DNA of 64,000 nt from CALBZH01 sp964538515 (GTDB taxonomy: Bacteria > Desulfobacterota > Syntrophobacteria > Syntrophobacterales > Syntrophobacteraceae), in assembly GCA_964538515.1 (NCBI GenBank), contig CAZIEW010000001.1, forward strand, positions 62,001 to 126,000. Direction: 5' to 3'. Of the stretch, positions 9,387 to 17,598 are shown one piece after another; position 1 is the first letter of the stretch, and every line of letters starts with the position of its first letter. The position numbers and the translations under genes are program-made. The notes beneath the pieces were generated by a model. It was not told where the DNA came from and did not search any database. It saw only the letters and a list, made by a program, of their open reading frames with translations.

Positions 9387-10076
9387 TCAAACAAGATCAT
9401 ATCTCGGCAGCAATTGCGAGATCTCCTGCCTTGAATTAAACATCAGGACATCAATAATTGAAAGAGACGGAATGAATTGACTGCAATACTGATTATAAAA
9501 AACATCCTTCATTCGAATAAATTTGAGATGCAAATTTTCATCATTAAAAATATTTATTGAATACAATTTTTGACCGCCTATTAAATTAATATATTCTGCA
9601 GCCCCCAATCTTTTACATATATCAATTACTTTTTGTTGGCCTTTAATATGATTATTTTTTTCAATCGAAGATGATGTCATAAAATCAACGTCTAAATTTA
9701 GATATTCTGCGATACATTTCAATCCATTACTCAAGAATAGCGAAAGATTTTTTTCATTAAATTCCATAACCTGCATGACCAGTTCAAATGCATCTGAAAA
9801 ATAAGGCGCTTTCTTATAGGATTGTTCAATAGTTTTTAATAATTGTTTTTTGTTATCTATGATATATATTTCGTTTATTTTCTTATTAGGACTAGCGCGA
9901 TCAAGACTTAATGTCAAACGAAGTCTTCTCCCTTGACTTAAAATATAATTCCTATTTATCCAACCACCTTTTATAAATTGAACATCATCATAGATCACAA
10001 ATACATTAACAGCATGCATTAATTGGAAATAGCCCAAGTAAGGGAAAAAATAGGGTTGCATGATTGCTAACTTCAT
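9387..10076 (-). CDS. WbqC-family protein
   Basis: 229 residues starting at the ATG at 10074-10076; a longer in-frame extension to 10172 is not supported because the family begins MKLAIMQPYFFPYLGYFQL. The following VFVIYDDVQFIKGGWINRN is also typical of WbqC-like proteins. This family sits in O-antigen and capsule clusters and is thought to act on amino-sugar nucleotides, but its reaction is not well established. Here it heads the leftward glycan operon. The gene is strikingly AT-rich (long A/T runs between 9480 and 10060), unlike the flanking plus-strand genes, a sign of transfer. Confidence 0.85.
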   Translation of the reverse strand: MKLAIMQPYFFPYLGYFQLMHAVNVFVIYDDVQFIKGGWINRNYILSQGRRLRLTLSLDRASPNKKINEIYIIDNKKQLLKTIEQSYKKAPYFSDAFELVMQVMEFNEKNLSLFLSNGLKCIAEYLNLDVDFMTSSSIEKNNHIKGQQKVIDICKRLGAAEYINLIGGQKLYSINIFNDENLHLKFIRMKDVFYNQYCSQFIPSLSIIDVLMFNSRQEISQLLPRYDLV

Positions 10077-10745
10077 TATACAAGCCTTATGAATTCTGCA
10101 GGTGGAGCCGACGGAACCGACGACGATTCCTCTCCGATGGAGCCATAATGACTTGGAAGCACCCCCCAACAACTCATTGGAGCCCTCTCAGCTTTACTCA
10201 TAAAGCAAAGTATGAGCCAATCTCAAGACCTAGAGCCTACAGCAGTGAATTGAGTCCCGCTCGCCCCCCGTCGGATCCCTAGCAGCCCAGACACGCTTCA
10301 TGGCCGAGCAGTGATATGAGCCAAACAACAACTGTCAGACTTTTGACGAAAACATCACCGCCATTGTTTAGCGCCAACACATTGACACTCAATAGCCTCC
10401 CCCCAAGCGCCAGCTTAAGGCGAGTCTCCCAAGAAAGGCCTCCTCTGGGCAAAGCCTCTCACGACCCAGCCCACGCAGGCAACAAGGAGCCAGGCAAGTC
10501 CCTCACGCTATTTCACAAGATGCAACGACGCTCTATCCCAAAGATCACCAAGAGAGCCTCGCCGTGACAGCCAAACGATAGCCGACATTCTTTCATGAGA
10601 GTTCGTGGCACATTATTTGGAAAGTGATTTGGCGGACACCATCAACCATCAGAGACCGGGCTACCTGCGCCCTACAACCAGCTGCAAAGAGAATTAGCAT
10701 ATCTGATCTGACAATACCGCAGCTCAGGAAGGAGCCACATTAACC
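10077..10745. other. 669-base region without a convincing gene, divergent promoters
   Basis: This gap separates the leftward glycan operon from the rightward flagellin-modification genes, so it should hold both promoters. The two open frames inside it (10064-10282 and 10316-10567) have no ribosome site and no recognisable protein features. A sigma-54-like site is noted separately at 10606. Nothing else stands out. Confidence 0.5.
10606..10621 (+). promoter_or_regulatory. weak sigma-54-like promoter before the TPR gene
   Basis: TGGCAC-ATTAT-TTGGA. The -24 element is a full match and the spacing is right, but the -12 element has GG in place of the near-invariant GC. It lies 125-140 bases before the TPR gene start. 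It fits the other sigma-54 sites of this locus but could be chance. Confidence 0.3.
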
Positions 10746-11858
10746 ATGTTCACCATCAACACACCGAGCCAGAAAGAGATGGAGCGTCAGGACTCCGCCG
10801 CTCAAGTTGAGACCGAGGGATTCCTTTTGACCGCGAACCGACACATCATGAATCACAACTATGATGAAGCAGAGCGAGCCCTTCTCGATGCTATTCAGGA
10901 TAACCCGTTTCATCCGACAGCGCATGGCATCCTCGGGAAGCTGTATATGCGTCAGGGGAGAACCGAAGATGGCCTTAACAGCTTAACCCGCGCGCTGGAG
11001 ATTGATCCTCAGGACCGCGAAACGATCCTCAGCTGCGCGGAAGTCTTCCAGTCTTTCGGAAGACAGCAGGACGCACGTCTTGTACTGGAGACATACTCAT
11101 CAAGGCATCCAGACGACAAGGAGATCCGGCAGCGACTTGACGCCTCAAATGATCTGACACCTTCAGAGACCAACAGCCGCACCTTGGACCCAGCAAAGTT
11201 CTTAAACACCCAGGGTGAAGCCCAGTTCAGTAAAGGGCGACTCGACTATGCCCGCGCGTGCTTCGAGATGGCCTTGGAAGAAGATCCGTGCCACGCAGCG
11301 GCTTATTGCAACCTGGGCGTCGTGGAAAGCCATGAAGGAAATTACACCAAAGCCCTCGAGCAACTCTACAAAGCCCTCGAGTTGAGCCCGGACGATCCGG
11401 AGATCCTACTCAACTGCTACCTGGCCTTGAAGGCTTCCGGGCATATCGAAGCCGCCGTTGAACTGATGGAGCTTTATCTGCGCAAAGGCTTCGGAGACGA
11501 TTCTTCTTGGACGGAGTATGCGCAGCTTCAAAGACAGCTTGGCGCCGGGACATGGGAGCCAACCGGTCTGACCAAGGACGTCGCCGCGATATACATCCAG
11601 ACGGCGAGCGCGCTGTTCGATGCGGGCGATCACAGTGGTGCGGCGACCGCTCTGGAGCGGGCACTCTCCATCGATACCCAGAACCCTGAAGGGTACTACC
11701 ATCTGGGACGACTCCTGAATGAGGCAGGCGAGCTGGACGGCGCTCGAGAGTCCCTGATGAAGTCGATTGAGCTCGCCCCTGAGCATCAGGCCGCCGCTCA
11801 ATTGCTCGACCGGCTTGCAGGAGTCGCGGTTTCAAGCGACCTCGGAGCCAACTCATGA
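10746..11858 (+). CDS. tetratricopeptide-repeat protein
   Basis: 370 residues built from repeats of the 34-residue TPR pattern, for example TAHGILGKLYMRQGRTEDGLNSL near 58-80 and AAYCNLGVVESHEGNYTKALEQL near 182-204, with further repeats to the end. There is no signal peptide, so it should be a cytoplasmic scaffold. A GGAG ribosome site precedes the ATG. The stop overlaps the start of the next gene by four bases (ATGA), so it is translationally coupled to a glycosyltransferase-TPR protein. TPR proteins next to glycosyltransferases and flagellin genes often act in flagellin glycosylation; that role is inferred from position here. Confidence 0.8.
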   Translation: MFTINTPSQKEMERQDSAAQVETEGFLLTANRHIMNHNYDEAERALLDAIQDNPFHPTAHGILGKLYMRQGRTEDGLNSLTRALEIDPQDRETILSCAEVFQSFGRQQDARLVLETYSSRHPDDKEIRQRLDASNDLTPSETNSRTLDPAKFLNTQGEAQFSKGRLDYARACFEMALEEDPCHAAAYCNLGVVESHEGNYTKALEQLYKALELSPDDPEILLNCYLALKASGHIEAAVELMELYLRKGFGDDSSWTEYAQLQRQLGAGTWEPTGLTKDVAAIYIQTASALFDAGDHSGAATALERALSIDTQNPEGYYHLGRLLNEAGELDGARESLMKSIELAPEHQAAAQLLDRLAGVAVSSDLGANS

Positions 11859-13633
11859 CAGCTCAACCGTCGATCTCGCTTTGCATGATCGTCAAGAACG
11901 AAGAGAGCCATCTTCCGGGGTGCCTGTCGAGCGCCGCGCCATACGTTGACGAGATTGTGGTGGTCGACACAGGCTCCAACGACCGCAGCATCGAAATTGC
12001 CAAGTCCTTCGGCGCACGCATTCATCACTTTCAATGGATCAACGATTTTTCAGCGGCTCGAAACGAGTCGCTGCGGCATGCCACCGGGGGGTGGGTGCTT
12101 CAGCTGGATGCCGATGAGCGCCTAAACCTGCTCGGTTCTCCGAACGCCCTAAGAGACGCCGCGACAGATCCCAATGTGGATGCTTACGCGGTACTGGTAC
12201 GATGTCACCATGGAGAGCGGAGTAATGCCACGTACAGCGTCAGCCACAATTTGAGGTTCTTCCGGAAGCTCCCCGGCATTCAGTACGACCGGCCGGTGCA
12301 CGAGTCCGTCGAGCCCTTCCTGGAACGTTCGGGAGGCGCTACCGCGAAAGCAAGCTTTCTGATCGAGCACGAGGGTTACATGGTGGACGGCCCCGCGCTG
12401 ATTCGAAAGCTTCAGCGGAACCTCGAGATCCTTCGACACTATGTGGTGCGCGAGCCGAACGACCCTTATGGACTCTATTACCTTGGGCAGACCTACAGAG
12501 CGCTGGGCGAAGAGCAAGCCGGCCTTGAAGCCCTGAAGCGAGGCTTCCAGCAGCAGAACGCAAGCTCCAGCTTGAAAGCCATGATTCTCAATGCAATGAA
12601 TCTGAATTACCTCGGAACAATCGACTACGAGCGAATCATCGACATCGCCACGCAATCCCTGGAAATCCAGCCAAAGCAGAATACCGCACGATACTTTCTT
12701 GGCGCTGCATACTACAATCAAGGCAGATACCGAGAAGCTCTCCCTCATCTATTTTCTTGCTACCGATATTGGATACTACCAGTGGAGGAAAAAAGCACGT
12801 TCATTGCTCAAGAATACACTATGAACGAGTGTGATTTACTCAAATCTATGATCACCTGTTTTTTACACGAAAAAAGTTACACAAACTGTATTATCTATGG
12901 TCAAAAGCTTCTCAAATTAGACAGTGCAGACACCGAAGTTCATCATATAATGGGCATATCTTTCTTATATCTTCAAAATTATCATATGGCAACAAAGTAT
13001 CTTAAGAATTCCATTGAGCTTGGACTACAATATGAAAAAGCTGCACTTGCAATTGCTTTTTCTTACTACAAATTAGATCAATTCGATAACTGCATTAAAT
13101 ACTTCGCCAAAATACGAGAACCCGACACAGGAGCCGTGCATGAATCGTTCCGGCTCCTGATGCTGATCGTCGGGGAAGGGAAAGCGGCTCACCTGATCAA
13201 GAACGTGTTGATTCGAAAGAAGGATCTGCTGCATCAAATGGCATTCGATCAATTGGGACAATTGATTTCTTGCCTCGCCCGCCATGAATATTTCGAAGGT
13301 CTGATGACTGTATTCGAAACCATCCACCAACGGACGGCAGAGGTTGAATCCCTGCTCGGAGGAGTGATCGAGTACTTCGCTGACCGGAATCGCCTTCCGG
13401 AGCTCATGCCCGTTCTGGAAACACTGACCGAGCACTATCCTCGTCACACACCGTTTCTTGTCGCCCTCGGCATTGTTTGCATCAAACGGCGCAACTTCTT
13501 CAGAGCAATCGAGACTTATCTTCGCCTTCTGGAGCTTGAGCCGCGGAACCCAGCCATATCCAGAACACTTGCGGGCCTGTATCTGTCGGTTGGAAATAAG
13601 GCACGCGCGTTGCATTTTATAGACCCATATTGA
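11855..13633 (+). CDS. GT2 glycosyltransferase with C-terminal TPR repeats (candidate flagellin glycosyltransferase)
   Basis: 592 residues. The N-terminal GT2 domain (about 1-230) begins ISLCMIVKNEESHLPGCL, with EIVVVDTGSNDRS and the metal-binding LQLDADERL near 89. The remainder is helical TPR repeats (for example AIETYLRLLELEPRNPAISRTLAGLYL near the C-terminus). This two-part form, related to SunS-like transferases, can glycosylate proteins rather than lipids. It is coupled to the preceding TPR gene and lies upstream of two flagellin genes, so O-glycosylation of flagellin is the best guess. Bases about 12770-13120 (residues about 305-422) are much more AT-rich than the rest, as if part of the repeat domain was replaced. 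Confidence 0.85.
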   Translation: MTAQPSISLCMIVKNEESHLPGCLSSAAPYVDEIVVVDTGSNDRSIEIAKSFGARIHHFQWINDFSAARNESLRHATGGWVLQLDADERLNLLGSPNALRDAATDPNVDAYAVLVRCHHGERSNATYSVSHNLRFFRKLPGIQYDRPVHESVEPFLERSGGATAKASFLIEHEGYMVDGPALIRKLQRNLEILRHYVVREPNDPYGLYYLGQTYRALGEEQAGLEALKRGFQQQNASSSLKAMILNAMNLNYLGTIDYERIIDIATQSLEIQPKQNTARYFLGAAYYNQGRYREALPHLFSCYRYWILPVEEKSTFIAQEYTMNECDLLKSMITCFLHEKSYTNCIIYGQKLLKLDSADTEVHHIMGISFLYLQNYHMATKYLKNSIELGLQYEKAALAIAFSYYKLDQFDNCIKYFAKIREPDTGAVHESFRLLMLIVGEGKAAHLIKNVLIRKKDLLHQMAFDQLGQLISCLARHEYFEGLMTVFETIHQRTAEVESLLGGVIEYFADRNRLPELMPVLETLTEHYPRHTPFLVALGIVCIKRRNFFRAIETYLRLLELEPRNPAISRTLAGLYLSVGNKARALHFIDPY

Positions 13634-13736
13634 TGCCGGGCAGTCCGGTATCATCGGACCAGGAGTCACCAGCACAGCGAGAGCTGCAAGCTCCCGTGCA
13701 CTTGATTCTCGGGCCGTAAACCTTGCCACACCATAC

Positions 13737-15290
13737 TTGAAAAGCCACATGACTCGAGCAGCCATGAACAGCGACCGTCCATCCCTATCCGTTTGCATGA
13801 TCGTCAAGAACGAAGCACACCAGCTCGCGGGCGCCCTCGAAAATTTCCGCGATTTCGCTGATGAGATTGTCGTGGTCGATACGGGATCCACCGACAGCAC
13901 ATGGGAGATCGCCTCACGCTACACGGACCGCGTTTTCCATTTCCCCTGGTGCGACGACTTCTCGGCCGCTCGCAACCAGTCGCTCGCTCAGGCCACGTGC
14001 GATTATGTGCTCTGGATGGATGCCGATGACCGCGTATCGCCGAAAATGGCGGGGCGGATCAACGAATTAAAGGACCTTTTTGATGGTCAAAATGCGTTCT
14101 ATTTTGTGTTGGAGGACATGGATGCCAGTGGGCCATCCTGTGCTTTCCACCAACTGCGATGCGCGCCAAGGCGGGATGACGTCCGGTTTCATGGAAGAAT
14201 CCATGAGCAGTTGAGGATCGACGGACTATTCCCGTTGACAGCGGATATTGTCATTCGCCATCACGGCTATATCCATCAACAGACCCACCGACGGAAGATC
14301 GAACGAAACCTGACACTGCTGGAAAAGGAGCGAGCTGACGGGAGGGATGACGCCCAAATTCATTACTATTTGTCGCTGACCTGTGGGAGCTTGGACCGGT
14401 ATGAAGAGGCCATCGAGCACATGCAGCGCGCCCTGAGCCGCATTGAAAGGCAAACCCGCCAGAGCATCGGACCTTATGCCAGGCAGCTCAATCTGAACGC
14501 CATGATGGACATTCGCTTTCACCTGGCACGCTTCCATTGCTGCCTCCATTCGAAGCGGGGCGCGCTTCGGCACCTCGCGATGGCCCAGGCTCTCGGCGGA
14601 GAAGACGCCCGCTGCCTGTTCAACCTGGGGCTACTCTACCAGAAATGCGAAGAACCGCGCAAAGCCATCCATTGCTTTGAGCAAGCGTTGAGCTCCAAGG
14701 CTTCTGTAAGCATGTTCCCTGCAGCTCCCCTTCCATCCCCCGAAAGACTCCTGGCCCACATTGCATTCGGTCACTTGAGGCTCGGGGAGCACCGTGCCGC
14801 CATGGAACGCCTCAAGCAAGCATTCGCGCTCGTACGCAGCCCCGCCGAGATTTGGGAGTTTCTGGCCTTTACGGCTCTCAAGGCGGAAGAGTGGACCATC
14901 GCCCTTCAGGCCTACGAAGCGGCCGTGCTTTCAGGTGAAATTAGCGGCGTCGGACATTACTTCCTTGGGTTCCTGTACCGCCAGCGCGGCCTCAACGGCA
15001 AAGCTCTCGAAGCCTTTCGGAAGGCCTCGAAGAAGGATCCAACTCATGAAAAATCAAAACTCGGCATCGTCCAGGTCTTGAGCGAATTGGGACGCGCACG
15101 GGAAGCCCGCGAATACGCCGAGGGATTGCGGCAAGAAGGTATCGACGCAGCGGAAATATTTTCCGCGTTGGGCCACTCCAACGTCGCCAGAGGATCGGGA
15201 GAAAGCTCGGCGCTCCTTGGAGCTTCTCGATGGGGCGCACGAGGATCCGTCGGGAAAACCGATTCGCTCACTGGCACAAAATGTGCTTGA
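13737..15290 (+). CDS. GT2 glycosyltransferase with TPR repeats (second candidate flagellin glycosyltransferase)
   Basis: 517 residues, paralogous to the gene before it: PSLSVCMIVKNEAHQLAGAL, EIVVVDTGSTDSTW and VLWMDADDRV are the GT2 marks, followed by TPR repeats such as CLFNLGLLYQKCEEPRKAIHCF. The start is uncertain: ATGs at 13737, 13749 and 13764 are all in frame, and homology with the upstream paralogue fits the last one best. The 3' end carries the sigma-54 promoter of the flagellin gene. Position immediately before the flagellins suggests flagellin as acceptor, but the acceptor and sugar are not shown by the sequence. Confidence 0.85.
   Translation: MKSHMTRAAMNSDRPSLSVCMIVKNEAHQLAGALENFRDFADEIVVVDTGSTDSTWEIASRYTDRVFHFPWCDDFSAARNQSLAQATCDYVLWMDADDRVSPKMAGRINELKDLFDGQNAFYFVLEDMDASGPSCAFHQLRCAPRRDDVRFHGRIHEQLRIDGLFPLTADIVIRHHGYIHQQTHRRKIERNLTLLEKERADGRDDAQIHYYLSLTCGSLDRYEEAIEHMQRALSRIERQTRQSIGPYARQLNLNAMMDIRFHLARFHCCLHSKRGALRHLAMAQALGGEDARCLFNLGLLYQKCEEPRKAIHCFEQALSSKASVSMFPAAPLPSPERLLAHIAFGHLRLGEHRAAMERLKQAFALVRSPAEIWEFLAFTALKAEEWTIALQAYEAAVLSGEISGVGHYFLGFLYRQRGLNGKALEAFRKASKKDPTHEKSKLGIVQVLSELGRAREAREYAEGLRQEGIDAAEIFSALGHSNVARGSGESSALLGASRWGARGSVGKTDSLTGTKCA
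15272..15287 (+). promoter_or_regulatory. sigma-54 promoter of flagellin gene 1
   Basis: TGGCAC-AAAAT-GTGCT. All -24 positions match the consensus TGGCAC-N5-TTGCW and the -12 GC is at the exact spacing, with one mismatch (G for T). It overlaps the last codons of the glycosyltransferase gene. Transcription would start near 15298, leaving a leader of about 140 bases before the flagellin start. Confidence 0.8.
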
Positions 15291-15437
15291 TGACGGCACC
15301 AGAAAGGCAGGGCGTCACCCGCCGTGCCGAAACAAGCTGGAATCACTAGATGGAAGGCCGGAATCGGGTAGCATGCCAACAAAGCATCGCGGTTTGAGCA
15401 TGATGCTCAGTAGACGATAACTCAAGGAGGAATCATC

Positions 15438-16283
15438 ATGGCATTAAGGGTCAACACAAACATCGAGGCCATCAACGTCCACAACAACCTACTCACATCG
15501 AGCAACAAGGTTGCGGAATCCCTCAAGAGGCTCTCATCAGGAAAACGGATCAATTCGGCGAAGGACGATGCGTCCGGTCTGGCCGTTGCCAACAACTTCA
15601 GGGCAAAGATTTCGTCCATGCGCGTGGCAAGCCAGAACGCCACCGAAGCCATCTCGATGCTCCAAGTCGCGGACGGCGCCTACTCCAAGATTACCGACAT
15701 TTTGATCCGCATGCGGGACTTGGCAACCCAGGCAGCGTCCGGCCAGACCGAGCAGCGAGACAAGCTCCAGAAGGAGTTTGAAGCGCTGCAGGGTGAAATC
15801 AATCGTATTGCAGGGTCCACCAAGTATGGCGACATGACCCTCACGGGGGGCGATCCCGCGGGCACCACGTACACCTTCCAGGTCGGATCCGGCGTTAGCC
15901 CCGAGTACGATGCTCTGAGCATCAGCTTCGGCTCCGTTTGTACTGGAGCCCTCAAAGTCGCCGCGACCGGGCCCGAAAGCATTTCAATTGGGCTGCCCGA
16001 ATCGGCAACGAGCGCAATGGCAGCAATCGACAAGGCCTTGTCAAGCATGAACGTGTACATGGCCAACATCGGCGCTTACCAGAATCGACTGCAGTACACG
16101 ATCGAGAACCTCGCGGTCAGCATCGAGAACTTCGCCGCTTCGGAATCAGCCATTCGGGACGCCGACATGGCCTATGAGATGACCCAATTCACCAGGAATC
16201 AGATTCTCCAGCAGACCGGCATCGCCATGCTATCCCAAGCCAATCAGGCACCGCAGCAACTGATGCAGTTGATCAACCAGTAA
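15438..16283 (+). CDS. fliC: flagellin 1
   Basis: 281 residues. The N-terminal D0/D1 helices (LRVNTNIEAINVHNNLL, SLKRLSSGKRINSAKDDASGLA) and the C-terminal D1/D0 helices (IENLAVSIENFAASESAIRDAD, ILQQTGIAMLSQANQAPQQLMQL) are typical of flagellin. The middle domain is very short, so the filament surface is small and likely relies on glycans. It has a strong AAGGAGG ribosome site. It is secreted by the flagellar type III apparatus and polymerises under FliD. Cysteine 168 in the middle domain is unusual for a flagellin and is absent from flagellin 2. A sigma-54 promoter precedes it and an intrinsic terminator follows. Confidence 0.97.
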   Translation: MALRVNTNIEAINVHNNLLTSSNKVAESLKRLSSGKRINSAKDDASGLAVANNFRAKISSMRVASQNATEAISMLQVADGAYSKITDILIRMRDLATQAASGQTEQRDKLQKEFEALQGEINRIAGSTKYGDMTLTGGDPAGTTYTFQVGSGVSPEYDALSISFGSVCTGALKVAATGPESISIGLPESATSAMAAIDKALSSMNVYMANIGAYQNRLQYTIENLAVSIENFAASESAIRDADMAYEMTQFTRNQILQQTGIAMLSQANQAPQQLMQLINQ

Positions 16284-16327
16284 GCCACCCCAGGGCACCT
16301 ATCGCCCCCCCGGGGAGCGATGCAATA

Positions 16328-16360
16328 ACGGGCAGTCGCTTCGACTGCCCGTGCCTTTTC
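16328..16360 (+). terminator. intrinsic terminator after flagellin 1
   Basis: A perfect 11-bp stem (ACGGGCAGTCG / CGACTGCCCGT) with loop CTT, followed by GCCTTTTCC. It lies 45 bases after the flagellin stop codon. Confidence 0.9.
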
Positions 16361-16408
16361 CTTCCCTGACCGATAAGCGACGGCCCCCTCAGCGATAAAA
16401 AAACGCCT

Positions 16409-16435
16409 TCAGATGATCACACCGAAACCCGATAT
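16409..16435 (+). promoter_or_regulatory. weak FliA (sigma-28) promoter candidate for flagellin 2
   Basis: TCAG-N15-CCCGATAT resembles the FliA consensus TAAA-N15-GCCGATAA: six of eight bases in the -10 element and two of four in the -35 element. No properly spaced sigma-54 site is visible in the 16361-16533 gap. If real, the two flagellins would be read by different sigma factors. The match is weak. Confidence 0.3.
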
Positions 16436-16533
16436 AGCTCTCAGAGTGCAACACCAACTGTAGGCATGGCCGAGCAACGAACGAAGATGTGTGACATGGA
16501 AGTCGCACAGAACAACTTCATGGAGGAATTACC

Positions 16534-17382
16534 ATGGCTCTTAGAGTCAATACCAATGTCGAGGCCCTTAACGTTCACAATACCCTGGTGGCGACGAACA
16601 ACCGAGTCGCCGACTCGCTGAAGCGACTGTCGTCCGGCAGGAGAATCAACTCCGCCAAAGACGATGCTTCCGGTCTCGCCGTCGCCAACAACTTCCGTGC
16701 TAAGATCTCATCCATGAGAGTGGCGAGCCAGAACGCTACCGAGGCGAACTCAATGCTTCAGGTCGCGGACGGCGCCTACTCCAAGATTACGGACATTCTG
16801 GTCCGGATGCGGGACTTGGCAACACAGGCAGCATCGGGTCAGACCGAGCAGCGTGACAAACTGCAGAAGGAATTCGAAGCGCTGCAGGGCGAAATCAATC
16901 GCATCGCAGGATCCACGAAGTACGGCGACATGACTCTGACCAACAGCGACAGCGCTACGGGCACTACCTACACGTTCCAGGTAGGGTCCGGCATTAGCAC
17001 GGAATACGATGTACTAACAATGAATTTCAGTTCGGTCTCAACGGGAGCCCTTGGTGTTGGAGCAACCGGAGCCAGCGCCATCTCGATTGGCTTGCCCGGT
17101 TCAGCAACAAGTGCGATGGATGCGATCGACAAGGCCTTGTCTAAAATGAACACGTACATGGCCAATGTGGGTGCCTACCAGAATCGGTTGCAGTACACCA
17201 TTGAGAACCTGGCGGTCAGCATCGAGAACTTCTCTGCGTCGGAATCTGCAATTCGTGATGCGGACATGGCTTACGAGATGACCCAGTTCACGAAGAACCA
17301 GATTCTCCAACAGACCGGTATCGCCATGCTGTCCCAGGCCAACCAGGCTCCCCAGCAGATCATGCAGCTCATCGGCGGATAA
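16534..17382 (+). CDS. fliC: flagellin 2
   Basis: 282 residues, nearly the same as flagellin 1 in both terminal domains (LRVNTNVEALNVHNTLV at the start, QTGIAMLSQANQAPQQIMQLIGG at the end). Differences are concentrated in the short middle domain, where the cysteine of flagellin 1 is serine here. A TGGAGGAATT ribosome site precedes the ATG. The paralogues share stretches that are identical even at silent positions, such as the block around GCGGACGGCGCCTACTCCA, suggesting recent gene conversion or duplication. A strong terminator follows, so this is a single-gene transcript or the end of a read-through unit. Confidence 0.97.
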   Translation: MALRVNTNVEALNVHNTLVATNNRVADSLKRLSSGRRINSAKDDASGLAVANNFRAKISSMRVASQNATEANSMLQVADGAYSKITDILVRMRDLATQAASGQTEQRDKLQKEFEALQGEINRIAGSTKYGDMTLTNSDSATGTTYTFQVGSGISTEYDVLTMNFSSVSTGALGVGATGASAISIGLPGSATSAMDAIDKALSKMNTYMANVGAYQNRLQYTIENLAVSIENFSASESAIRDADMAYEMTQFTKNQILQQTGIAMLSQANQAPQQIMQLIGG

Positions 17383-17406
17383 CAGTCTCACTAGCCCTAC
17401 AGTTGG

Positions 17407-17432
17407 AAGGCGGCCTTCGGGCCGCCTTTTTT
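17407..17432 (+). terminator. intrinsic terminator after flagellin 2
   Basis: A 9-bp GC-rich stem (AAGGCGGCC / GGCCGCCTT) with loop TTCG and an adjoining run of six T residues. It lies 25 bases after the stop codon. Confidence 0.95.
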
Positions 17433-17450
17433 CGTTTGGCACGCGCTATA

Positions 17451-17466
17451 TGGATCGGATTTTGCT
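17451..17466 (+). promoter_or_regulatory. sigma-54 promoter of fliD
   Basis: TGGATC-GGATT-TTGCT. The -12 element is a full match and the -24 TGG is at correct spacing. Predicted transcription start is near 17477, inside a perfect inverted repeat (listed separately). The leader before fliD would be about 120 bases. Confidence 0.7.
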
Positions 17467-17467
17467 A

Positions 17468-17490
17468 AACAAGGAGATGCACTCCTTGTT
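17468..17490 (+). promoter_or_regulatory. perfect inverted repeat at the predicted fliD transcription start
   Basis: AACAAGGAG-ATGCA-CTCCTTGTT, a perfect 9-bp stem with a 5-base loop, begins two bases after the -12 element. It could be an operator, or the 5' hairpin of the fliD mRNA; it also contains an AAGGAG that is not followed by a suitable start codon. No T tract follows, so it is not a normal terminator. Confidence 0.5.
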
Positions 17491-17598
17491 TCGGCTTGCG
17501 CTGTAACCAGACTCCGGTGCTTTGAGCTCAAGAGAGCCATCTCCCCGGCCGATTGAACAATTGAGGACTAGACCGACAACCGGGAGTAGGAGACAACC

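Noticed and set aside
10316..10567. 83-residue open frame in the gap before the TPR gene
   Set aside because: No ribosome site, unlike any family I know, low-complexity composition; most likely chance.
15411..15420. GACGATAA just before flagellin 1 looks like a FliA -10 box
   Set aside because: There is no TAAA-type -35 at the right distance, and the start would fall on the ribosome site. The sigma-54 site at 15272 explains expression better.
16471..16485. AGGCATGGCCGAGCA before flagellin 2 as a sigma-54 site
   Set aside because: The GG and GC are one base too close; sigma-54 does not tolerate altered spacing well.
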